A stretch of 6,832 nt of DNA from NCBI GenBank assembly GCA_026387135.1, contig JAPLMH010000183.1, forward strand, positions 1-6,832, in the 5' to 3' direction. The notes beneath the pieces are model-generated. The model made no database searches, had not been told where the DNA came from, and saw only the letters and a program-made list of their open reading frames with translations. Shown here one piece after another: positions 1 through 4,950 of the stretch; position 1 is the stretch's first letter, and every line of letters starts with the position of its first letter. This DNA comes from Candidatus Omnitrophota bacterium. Lineage in GTDB: Bacteria > Omnitrophota > Gorgyraeia > 2-01-FULL-45-10. A program made the translations under genes and the position numbers.

Positions 1-449
1 GTCTCGAGCTCTTTTTCGGTCGCGATACCGAGCGCTCTTACATGGTCGTCGTTTATCAGGGGGTCGTGCAGAGCGTCTTCTTTGAAGTGCCACTCAAGGA
101 CCGGCTGCTTCAATATTATCCCTTCGTTAAGGCCGAGCAATTTGGCCATCCCGCCGGCGACGATATTGCGCATAGTAACCTCTATCGGTACGATCTGGAC
201 ACGCTTGACGAGCATATCCCTGTCGTTCATGCGCTTCATGAAGTGCGTCGGGATACCCTTCTTCTGAAGGAGCGTGAATATCTTTTCCGATAATTTATTA
301 TTTATAATACCTTTGTTCGTAATGGTACCGCGCTTCGTAGCATCGAATGCCGTAGCGTCGTCCTTGGACTCCTGGATGAGCAGGTCCTTATCTTCCGTCT
401 CATACAGTTTCTTCGCCTTGCCTTCATAGATCTGTTTTAGCTTCTGCAT
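1..449 (-). CDS. purC: Phosphoribosylaminoimidazole-succinocarboxamide synthase (SAICAR synthetase), 5' part, cut by window edge
   Basis: PurC joins CAIR and aspartate with ATP to give SAICAR in de novo purine synthesis, in the cytoplasm. I translated the minus strand from ATG 449-447 and obtained 149 residues with no stop before the left edge; the family is usually about 235-240 residues, so roughly the last third is missing. Visible hallmarks are the N-terminal nucleotide-binding stretch IYEGKAKKLYET (residues 7-18), DDATAFDATKRG with downstream NKGIINNKLS (about 30-54), VPIEVTMRNIVAGG (about 88-101) and HDPLINDDH near the visible end. An AGGAG (460-456) lies six bases before the ATG. It follows purB by 42 bp on the same strand with no terminator between, so the two are probably co-transcribed, and their products act in consecutive steps. 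Family assignment is firm. Confidence 0.95.
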   Translation of the reverse strand, partial: MQKLKQIYEGKAKKLYETEDKDLLIQESKDDATAFDATKRGTITNKGIINNKLSEKIFTLLQKKGIPTHFMKRMNDRDMLVKRVQIVPIEVTMRNIVAGGMAKLLGLNEGIILKQPVLEWHFKEDALHDPLINDDHVRALGIATEKELE

Positions 450-491
450 AAACTGCTCCTTTTTTTAATCATTCTGATCGCTCTAACCAGG

Positions 492-1817
492 TTAGATTCC
501 AACCCTTCTGAATATCCTGTCAACGCTCCTGATATAGTACTTTATATCGAACATCTCCTCTATCGCCTTCGCTCCCAGGATAGAGCGTATGTCGTTATCC
601 GCAAGCAGCGAATCCATAAAATCTATCTCATCCTTCTTCGCGGAATCCATAAAATCTATCTCATCCTTCTTCGCGATGAATGCCGCGCGCTGGACCAGAT
701 CATAGGCTTCGTTGCGGCTGATACCTTTATTCACCAGCTCAAGCAATATCTTGCCGGAGAAGACCAGACCCTTCGACCTGTTAAGGTTCTCTATCATCCT
801 GTCCTCGTTCACTACGAGCTTCGCCACAATTCCTGAAAACTTGTCCAACATGTAGTCGAGCAGTATCGTCGAGTCCGGAAGTATCACCCTCTCCGCCGAA
901 GAGTGTGAGATATCGCGCTCGTGCCATAATACCATGTCGTCCATGGCGGCGTGCGCGTTGGCTCTTAAGATCCTCGCCAGCCCCGCTATCCTCTCGCAGA
1001 GTATCGGGTTCTTCTTGTGCGGCATAGCGCTCGAGCCTTTTTGGCCTGGGGCAAAGTACTCCTCCACTTCGCCTATCTCGGTGTGCTGAAGATTCCTGAA
1101 TTCCGTGGCGAACTTCTCCAGCGAAGTGCCTGTGATCGCTATGGCGGTCAAGAATTCCGCATGACGGTCCCTCTGCACTATCTGGGTAGATATTTTGGCC
1201 GCCTTTAATCCCATCTTTTTACATGTATATTCTTCAACGAATGGGTCTATATTTGCGTATGTGCCCACGGCGCCGGAGATCTTGCCTACACTCACTATCT
1301 CCCGGGCCTTTTTCAAGCGGTCGAGGTTGCGATTGGTCTCGTCAAAATAGAGGGCCATCTTTAATCCGAATGTAAGCGGCTCGGCGTGAACCGAATGCGT
1401 CCTGCCGATCATCAGCGTCCTCTTGTGCCTTCGGGCCTTCTGTCTTAACATCCTGAGGAGTTTCTTCGTATCGTCGATCAATATGTCGCAGGCCTCCTGC
1501 ATCTGAGCGGCAAGCGCGGTATCGAGCACGTCGCTCGAGGTGAGCCCCATGTGGATGAACTTGGCGTCGGGACCGACATGTTCCGAAATATTCTTGATGA
1601 AGGCGATGACGTCGTGGTTGGTCTCGCGCTCTATCTCCTTTATCCTTTCGACGTCGAAGCGGGCTTTGCGCTGGATCTGCAGGAGGGAAGCCTTCGGGAT
1701 CTTGCCCAGCTTCGCAAGAGCCTCGCAGGCGTATAACTCTACGTCGAGCATCTTCCTGAAGCGGTTCTCTTCGCTCCATACACCCGACATCTTTGGGAGA
1801 CTATATCTAGTTATCAT
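492..1817 (-). CDS. purB: Adenylosuccinate lyase with an 11-residue internal tandem duplication
   Basis: PurB eliminates fumarate from SAICAR to give AICAR and from adenylosuccinate to give AMP. The 441-residue product opens with the family-typical MITRYSLPKMSGVW, which fixes the start. It carries H68, H89 followed by TSSD (93-96), GRTHSVHAEP with H141 (138-147), and the fumarase/aspartase-superfamily signature GSSAMPHKKNP (261-271) with the catalytic-loop serines and E275. From memory, these positions agree with Bacillus PurB numbering. Residues 382-392 and 393-403 are identical copies of AKKDEIDFMDS; removing one gives 430 residues, close to the usual bacterial length. The copies lie in the C-terminal helical domain, away from the signature loop, so activity may be retained. 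No Shine-Dalgarno precedes the ATG (the strand reads CTCCTCCTT there). A strong promoter lies immediately upstream. Cytoplasmic homotetramer by family knowledge. Confidence 0.96.
   Translation of the reverse strand: MITRYSLPKMSGVWSEENRFRKMLDVELYACEALAKLGKIPKASLLQIQRKARFDVERIKEIERETNHDVIAFIKNISEHVGPDAKFIHMGLTSSDVLDTALAAQMQEACDILIDDTKKLLRMLRQKARRHKRTLMIGRTHSVHAEPLTFGLKMALYFDETNRNLDRLKKAREIVSVGKISGAVGTYANIDPFVEEYTCKKMGLKAAKISTQIVQRDRHAEFLTAIAITGTSLEKFATEFRNLQHTEIGEVEEYFAPGQKGSSAMPHKKNPILCERIAGLARILRANAHAAMDDMVLWHERDISHSSAERVILPDSTILLDYMLDKFSGIVAKLVVNEDRMIENLNRSKGLVFSGKILLELVNKGISRNEAYDLVQRAAFIAKKDEIDFMDSAKKDEIDFMDSLLADNDIRSILGAKAIEEMFDIKYYIRSVDRIFRRVGI
610..675 (-). repeat. Exact 2 x 33-bp direct tandem repeat inside purB
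   Basis: Positions 610-642 and 643-675 are identical over all 33 bases, and the match ends exactly at the unit boundaries (609 differs from 642, and 676 differs from 643). The unit length is a multiple of three, so the frame is kept and the protein shows AKKDEIDFMDS twice (residues 382-403). Perfect identity including third codon positions suggests a recent slippage-type duplication, or an assembly artefact. Confidence 0.97.
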
Positions 1818-1829
1818 AAGGAGGAGATT

Positions 1830-1858
1830 ATTTTATATTATAATGGTGGGGCTGTCAA
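1830..1858 (-). promoter_or_regulatory. Sigma-70-type promoter for purB(-purC)
   Basis: On the minus strand there is a perfect -35 TTGACA (1858-1853), a 17-bp spacer, and TAAAAT (1835-1830), a five-of-six match to the -10 consensus. The predicted start is near 1823, about six bases before the purB ATG at 1817. The promoter overlaps the last codons and the stop of the upstream lysozyme-like gene, so purB-purC can be transcribed independently of the riboswitch. This is inferred from consensus only. Confidence 0.65.
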
Positions 1859-2408
1859 TATATTCAGCGGCTCTTTTTTGGCGGGAAGCTATCACGGAGC
1901 GCCCTTTCTTGTAGAGGGTGGGCCCCAGGAACCATCCCTTCTGAAGCGCCTTAAATACCTCCTCCTTTGGCATATTAAGAAGGTCGATCTTAAAATAATG
2001 TTTCAGCAGAAGTTCGGCGTAGGATGCGGCGAATTTTTCGTAAAGGTCGCGGTCTGACAGCACATTATTGAGCGTATAACCGGATAACAGCGGGTAATGA
2101 AGCCTTACATCTTTGATGGCTATAGGCGTTAACGCCAGCGGACCGTAAGCCTTCCCGCCGGGATGCTTGTAATGTATGGGTACGTCTCTGCCGGAGGCTT
2201 CAAGATAATTTATGCCCGTTCTAAGATAACGCCACAATCCCGTATTCTCGAACGCGGCGGTCTGGCATTCGGAAACGGTCATCATCAGTGAGGGTTTCGG
2301 GATAGGGACCTCTTTTGATATGGTGGCCGGAGATACGGCAATGCCGGCTGCGCAGAAGAGCGCCAACGCATTCCGGTATATGAGAACTGCAGCACTATGA
2401 TCGACCAT
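1833..2408 (-). CDS. Secreted lysozyme-like (SLT / lytic transglycosylase-like) protein
   Basis: The 191-residue product has a hydrophobic N-terminal segment (about residues 8-27, ALALFCAAGIAVSPA) that looks like a Sec signal peptide, so export is likely. The body resembles the SLT/lysozyme-like fold: a helix ending in NYLEASG with E70 as candidate catalytic glutamate, then GGKAYGPLALTP (84-95), matching the spaced G-x-x-G-L-M-Q-x-x-P element of lytic transglycosylases, then ASYAELLLKHYF (128-139) and an ALQKGWFLGP segment (154-163) at the place of the family's AYNxGP motif. Such enzymes cleave the MurNAc-GlcNAc bond of peptidoglycan in the periplasm; activity here is inferred. AAGGAGG (2423-2417) sits eight bases before ATG 2408. 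The gene lies behind a c-di-GMP-I riboswitch and a terminator hairpin. Its stop is 15 bp before purB, although the functions appear unrelated. Motifs are divergent, so the call is at superfamily level only. Confidence 0.65.
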   Translation of the reverse strand: MVDHSAAVLIYRNALALFCAAGIAVSPATISKEVPIPKPSLMMTVSECQTAAFENTGLWRYLRTGINYLEASGRDVPIHYKHPGGKAYGPLALTPIAIKDVRLHYPLLSGYTLNNVLSDRDLYEKFAASYAELLLKHYFKIDLLNMPKEEVFKALQKGWFLGPTLYKKGRSVIASRQKRAAEYIDSPTIII

Positions 2409-2416
2409 CGGCCGAG

Positions 2417-2423
2417 CCTCCTT
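2417..2423 (-). promoter_or_regulatory. Ribosome binding site of the lysozyme-like gene
   Basis: The minus strand reads AAGGAGG, a near-full match to the anti-Shine-Dalgarno sequence, with an eight-base spacer to ATG 2408-2406. It lies 43 bases downstream of the terminator stem base at 2466, so read-through past the hairpin would expose a strong translation start. Confidence 0.8.
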
Positions 2424-2460
2424 CTCTTAATTTCCGGCTCGCCGAAGGGTCCATGAAAGC

Positions 2461-2488
2461 ATAAAACCCTAAGGCAATATCTTAGGGT
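2461..2488 (-). terminator. Intrinsic terminator hairpin in the riboswitch expression platform
   Basis: The minus strand forms ACCCTAAG (2488-2481), a seven-base loop, and CTTAGGGT (2473-2466), a perfect 8-bp stem running into a short T run (TTTT, then AT). It lies between the c-di-GMP-I aptamer and the lysozyme-like gene. A GGGT at 2504-2501 could pair with ACCC (2488-2485), and TTAGG at 2602-2598 could pair with CCTAA (2486-2482); either would break the stem, giving candidate antiterminators. The T run is modest, so termination strength is uncertain. Confidence 0.7.
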
Positions 2489-2497
2489 CTTTATACT

Positions 2498-2600
2498 TCC
2501 ACCCCTTTGGCAACGCAGCCTCCCGCACCCAACTTTGTACGGGACTGTCGCTTTGCGCCCTCACGTTACCGTGAGTTTGCCTTTTTCAACAGGTAATCCT
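2498..2600 (-). ncRNA. Cyclic di-GMP-I (GEMM-I) riboswitch aptamer
   Basis: Read on the minus strand, the element has the GEMM-I order of parts: GGCAAAC (2581-2575); hairpin CTCACG-GTAA-CGTGAG (2575-2560) with a GNRA tetraloop; the hallmark CGCAAAGC (2557-2550); a second arm with an 8-bp stem TCCCGTAC/GTGCGGGA (2544-2537 with 2528-2521, one G-U pair) extended by CAG/CTG; and closing GGCTGCGTTGCC (2520-2509), whose TTGCC pairs with GGCAA. By my alignment to the Vibrio Vc2 RNA, the ligand-contacting G20, A47 and C92 are all present. This favours c-di-GMP over the G20A cGAMP-type variants. It precedes a terminator and the secreted lysozyme-like gene, so it probably couples c-di-GMP to wall-enzyme expression. 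The direction (ON or OFF) cannot be read with certainty. Outer boundaries are approximate. Confidence 0.87.
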
Positions 2601-2614
2601 AACTGTCGACTACA

Positions 2615-2623
2615 AGTATACCA
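2615..2623 (-). promoter_or_regulatory. Extended -10 promoter driving the riboswitch
   Basis: The minus strand reads TGG-TATACT (2623-2615): an extended TGn motif joined to a five-of-six -10 box. There is no good -35, because the T-rich stretch 16-18 bp upstream belongs to the preceding terminator. The predicted start is near 2608, just before the c-di-GMP-I aptamer, which gives a leader of about 200 bases ahead of the ATG at 2408. Consensus-based inference. Confidence 0.6.
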
Positions 2624-2636
2624 CAAAATCCCGCAG

Positions 2637-2678
2637 AAAAAAAGGGGCCAGGCGCTTTTTAACCAGGCACCTGGCACC
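2637..2678 (-). terminator. Strong intrinsic terminator after the hsp20 / small-ORF operon
   Basis: On the minus strand GCCAGGTGC (2675-2667) pairs with GCGCCTGGC (2655-2647) in a 9-bp, GC-rich stem with one G-U pair. It can be extended past one mismatch by GG/CC, and seven consecutive T (2643-2637) follow. It begins 16 bases after the stop of the 52-codon ORF and ends just before the riboswitch promoter, so it cleanly separates the two transcription units. Confidence 0.85.
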
Positions 2679-2693
2679 TATTATCTTTATCAG

Positions 2694-2852
2694 CTATTCT
2701 TCCGCGTGTTCCGCGACGAACTTCTTTATCTCTTCGATGTTTTCCAATATCAACTTCGCTTTGGTCATACCGAATGAAAACGGGAACTTATCGTCCTCAC
2801 TGCGCCTTATGATCAGGATAGGCTTGCCCTTAAACTCTCCGATCTCTATCAT
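2694..2852 (-). CDS. Small conserved-looking protein of unknown function (52 aa)
   Basis: ATG 2852-2850 to TAG 2696-2694 encodes 52 residues, beginning MIEIGEFKGKPILIIRRSED, then DKFPFSFGMTKAKLILENIE and a charged helix ending FVAEHAEE. It has no signal peptide, membrane segment or cysteine. The pattern suggests a short beta hairpin (residues 1-17) followed by a helix (about 29-50). AAGGAGGAG (2864-2856) lies just before the ATG, and the gap to the hsp20 stop is only 12 bp, so it is very likely translated from the hsp20 mRNA. A strong terminator follows. The strong ribosome site, tight operon position and non-random composition support a real gene. I recognise no named family with certainty, although the FSFG-x-x-KAKLILENIEEIKKFV pattern feels familiar from small conserved bacterial proteins. 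Function unknown. Confidence 0.8.
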   Translation of the reverse strand: MIEIGEFKGKPILIIRRSEDDKFPFSFGMTKAKLILENIEEIKKFVAEHAEE

Positions 2853-2864
2853 TTACTCCTCCTT

Positions 2865-3404
2865 TTATTTAACGTTTATCTTCACTTTGTTCTCTTTAGC
2901 CGGAGCCTTCTTCGGGATAGTGACTTCCAGAACGCCGTCCTTATAAGTAGCGTTTATTCCGGAGTTCTCAACCTCGCACGGGAGCTCCACCGTCTTCTCG
3001 AAACTTCCGAAGAATCTCTCCTGTCTTACAACGCCCGGCTCGCTCACGCTCTTCGACATCTCCCGCGACCCGGATATCTTTAAAAATCTTCCGCTCTCAA
3101 GCGTTATGTTTATCTTATCCTTCTCCATGCCTGGAAGGTCCGCTTTCACTATAACGCTATTTTCGTTCTGCAATATATCCACGCTGACATCGCTGGCGAA
3201 ATCCTTCATGACCGCGTCGCTCGCCATGGATGCGCCGGATACCATATCTTTTATCAGGAGGTCCATCTCGCGCTTCACGCGGCTCAATTTTTTACGCAGC
3301 GTCGAAAGGTCCTGCGCGGTAGCGTCGTTAGGTTCGCTGGCGCCGTACGCAAGGCCCGCCAAAAAGACCGCAACCATAATTACCGCCGATATCTTTCTCT
3401 TCAT
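2865..3404 (-). CDS. Small heat shock protein (Hsp20 / alpha-crystallin family) with an N-terminal signal peptide
   Basis: The 179-residue product begins with MKRK, a hydrophobic core (about residues 5-18) and AYG-AS, a good Sec signal with signal peptidase I cleavage after residue 21. A charged, coiled-coil-like segment (about 31-53) follows, then an alpha-crystallin domain (about 72-166). Family marks are KADLPGMEKD (87-96), RQERFFGSFEKTVELP (127-142), YKDGVLEVTIPKK (154-166) and a C-terminal I-x-I/V element in KINVK. sHsps are ATP-independent holdases that bind unfolding proteins and form oligomers; most are cytoplasmic, so a likely periplasmic form is unusual. The domain call is firm and the export call is inferred. 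No Shine-Dalgarno precedes ATG 3404, and the promoter places the start about two bases upstream. The gene leads an operon with a 52-codon ORF 12 bp downstream, and faces hss across a shared promoter. Confidence 0.93.
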   Translation of the reverse strand: MKRKISAVIMVAVFLAGLAYGASEPNDATAQDLSTLRKKLSRVKREMDLLIKDMVSGASMASDAVMKDFASDVSVDILQNENSVIVKADLPGMEKDKINITLESGRFLKISGSREMSKSVSEPGVVRQERFFGSFEKTVELPCEVENSGINATYKDGVLEVTIPKKAPAKENKVKINVK

Positions 3405-3412
3405 AAGTCGAT

Positions 3413-3441
3413 ATGTTACACTATGAAATTGACATTGTCAA
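3413..3441 (-). promoter_or_regulatory. Promoter of the hsp20 operon (minus member of the divergent pair)
   Basis: The minus strand shows perfect TTGACA (3441-3436), a 17-bp spacer and TAACAT (3418-3413), four of six to the -10 consensus. The predicted start is near 3406, about two bases before the hsp20 ATG, so the message would be nearly leaderless. Its -35 is the mirror of the -35 used on the plus strand. I see no CIRCE-like heat-shock operator or sigma-32-like boxes. Confidence 0.6.
3429..3441. promoter_or_regulatory. 13-bp palindrome joining two divergent -35 boxes; possible operator
   Basis: TTGACA-T-TGTCAA is a perfect inverted repeat around base 3435. Each arm is an exact -35 consensus, one reading towards hss and one towards hsp20, separated by a single base. 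Two polymerases could not occupy both at once. The symmetry could also be an operator for a dimeric regulator, but it is fully explained by two opposed -35 boxes, so an operator role is speculative. Confidence 0.6.
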
Positions 3442-3457
3442 ATTATTAACGTAGAAT
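3429..3457 (+). promoter_or_regulatory. Promoter of the hss-ornithine decarboxylase operon
   Basis: On the plus strand TTGACA (3429-3434), a 17-bp spacer and TAGAAT (3452-3457, five of six) form a near-consensus sigma-70-type promoter. Transcription should start near 3464, leaving an 18-21 base leader that contains the Shine-Dalgarno GGAGGG (3473-3478). Confidence 0.7.
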
Positions 3458-3481
3458 AGGCAAAATTAAACCGGAGGGAAG

Positions 3482-4936
3482 ATGATGTTGAAGTTCAGTA
3501 AAAAAGTTCTTATTATCGGCTACGGCTCTGTCTCGAAATGCACTCTGCCGATACTTTTAAAGCATGTGAATATCCCCTGCAAGAATATAACGATAGTGGA
3601 TTTCGCCAACAAGCGCGGTGAGCTAAAAGATTGGATAAAAAAAGGCATACACTATTCCCAGGAGAAGATCACTCCTATAAATATATCTCAATTGCTCTCT
3701 AAGTACGTATCCGCCGGCGGGCTCATCATAGATCTGGGATGGAACATCGGCTGCAATGATATATTGACGTGGTGCCATGACAATAAGGTGCTCTACATAA
3801 ACACCTCGGTCGAAGAGTGGGATCCGTACGCAGGCATACACAACAAGAGCCCTTTCAAGAAGTCGCTCTACTACCGCCAGATGCTGATCCGCGAGATGGT
3901 CGCTAAATGGAGCAATGGCACCACCACCGCCGTAGTGGATCACGGAGCGAACCCTGGCCTGATCTCGCATTTCACTAAGAAAGGTATCGTAGATATATCC
4001 GAAAAGGCCATGCGCGACAAGACGACATCGAAGAAGGATGCCTCCAAGCTCGAGAAACTGCTGCGCGCAAGATCATATCCGAATCTCGCTTACGAGCTCG
4101 GTATAAAAGTAATACACTGCAGCGAGAGGGATACCCAGATAGCAAATAAACCCAAAGAAGTAGATGAGTTCGTGGGAACGTGGAGCATAGAGGGCTTGAG
4201 AGAAGAGGGCGTATCTCCCGCTGAAATGGGCTGGGGAACCCACGAAAAGACGCTTCCTGCGTTGGCGAACATTCCTCCGTACGGCCCTAAAAATCAGATC
4301 TTCTTATCGCAGATGGGGATCAATACCTGGGTGAGGAGCTGGGTGCCGCATCAGGAGATAGTGGGCATGGTGATAAGGCACGGCGAGGCGTTCTCGATAT
4401 CCGACAAACTTACCGTATGGAAGAACGGCAAGGCCGTATACAGGCCGACCGTACATTACGCTTATATGCCGTGCCACGAAACACTCTCTTCATTGCATGA
4501 ACTGCGCGGCAGGAACTATGAACTTCAGCCAAAACTGAGAATAATGGATGATGAGATAAAAGAGGGCGAGGATATCCTGGGCGCCCTTCTTATGGGCCAT
4601 AAATATAACTCCTGGTGGACGGGAAGCATCTTAAGTATCGGTGAATCCAGAAGACTGGTGCCGCACCAGAATGCCACGACCATGCAGGTGGCTATCGGCG
4701 TAGTCTCGGCCGTTATGTGGATGATAGATAATCCCCACAAGGGCGTATGCGTTCCGGACGATCTGCCCCATGAGCATATATTATCAATAGCAAAACCATA
4801 TCTCGGGAAATTGGCGTCTATACCGTCAGATTGGACGCCCCTAAAAAATTACAGGGTATTCTTTAAAGAGAACCCCAACGCATATCTCGATAAGAAGAAT
4901 ATATGGTGCTTCAATAATTTTCTGTTCAAAGATTAA
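3482..4936 (+). CDS. hss: Homospermidine synthase (EC 2.5.1.44 family)
   Basis: The 484-residue product matches bacterial homospermidine synthases in length (about 480) and motifs. The enzyme uses NAD as a redox prosthetic group to join two putrescines, or putrescine and spermidine, into sym-homospermidine. The N-terminal Rossmann element VLIIGYGSVSK lies at residues 9-19. IIDLGWNIGCND (82-93), DHGANPGLISHF (153-164), GTWSIEGLREEG (232-243), GWGTHEK (250-256) and IRHGEAFSIS (298-307) are the recognisable blocks. W233/E241 and H300/E302 have the spacing I recall for the W229/E237 and H296/E298 active-site pairs of the Blastochloris enzyme, although I could not align them. The fold is saccharopine dehydrogenase-like. 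ATG codons at 3482 and 3485 are both possible; GGAGG (3473-3477) gives four or seven bases of spacing, slightly favouring 3485. An ornithine decarboxylase gene begins 11 bp after its stop, which supports the polyamine role. Confidence 0.93.
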   Translation: MMLKFSKKVLIIGYGSVSKCTLPILLKHVNIPCKNITIVDFANKRGELKDWIKKGIHYSQEKITPINISQLLSKYVSAGGLIIDLGWNIGCNDILTWCHDNKVLYINTSVEEWDPYAGIHNKSPFKKSLYYRQMLIREMVAKWSNGTTTAVVDHGANPGLISHFTKKGIVDISEKAMRDKTTSKKDASKLEKLLRARSYPNLAYELGIKVIHCSERDTQIANKPKEVDEFVGTWSIEGLREEGVSPAEMGWGTHEKTLPALANIPPYGPKNQIFLSQMGINTWVRSWVPHQEIVGMVIRHGEAFSISDKLTVWKNGKAVYRPTVHYAYMPCHETLSSLHELRGRNYELQPKLRIMDDEIKEGEDILGALLMGHKYNSWWTGSILSIGESRRLVPHQNATTMQVAIGVVSAVMWMIDNPHKGVCVPDDLPHEHILSIAKPYLGKLASIPSDWTPLKNYRVFFKENPNAYLDKKNIWCFNNFLFKD

Positions 4937-4950
4937 AGGAGAATAAATTG
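4936..4950 (+). promoter_or_regulatory. Ribosome binding site and TTG start of the decarboxylase
   Basis: AAGGAG (4936-4941) overlaps the last base of the hss TAA stop and stands six bases before TTG 4948-4950. No in-frame ATG occurs nearby that would keep the conserved PVFILDHKKI region (residues 14-23), so TTG is the best start. The arrangement suggests coupled translation from the hss message. Confidence 0.8.

Noticed and set aside
42..293. Open frame of 83 codons on the plus strand
   Set aside because: It lies entirely antisense to purC, whose minus-strand translation carries clear family motifs; it has no SD and no recognisable product.
610..675. CRISPR or mobile-element repeat
   Set aside because: There are only two directly abutting copies with no spacer, inside a conserved coding frame; this is a simple tandem duplication.
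1540..1914. Plus-strand frames opposite the 5' end of purB, plus the SD-like AAGGAGGAG at 1818-1826
   Set aside because: The purine-rich run looks like an RBS on the plus strand, but the next ATG (1842) is too far and opens only an antisense frame. purB on the minus strand is unambiguous.
2535..2946. Plus-strand frames across the riboswitch, small ORF and hsp20 3' end
   Set aside because: They run through an aptamer, two promoters/terminators and two minus-strand genes with good ribosome sites or family motifs; none has plus-strand support.
3623..3970. Minus-strand frame of 115 codons inside hss
   Set aside because: It is a shadow frame of hss, has low-complexity and implausible composition, and lacks an RBS.
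3482..4936. Saccharopine dehydrogenase / lysine catabolism
   Set aside because: The folds are related, but the GTWSIEG, GWGTHEK and IRHGEAF blocks and the adjacent ornithine decarboxylase fit homospermidine synthase.
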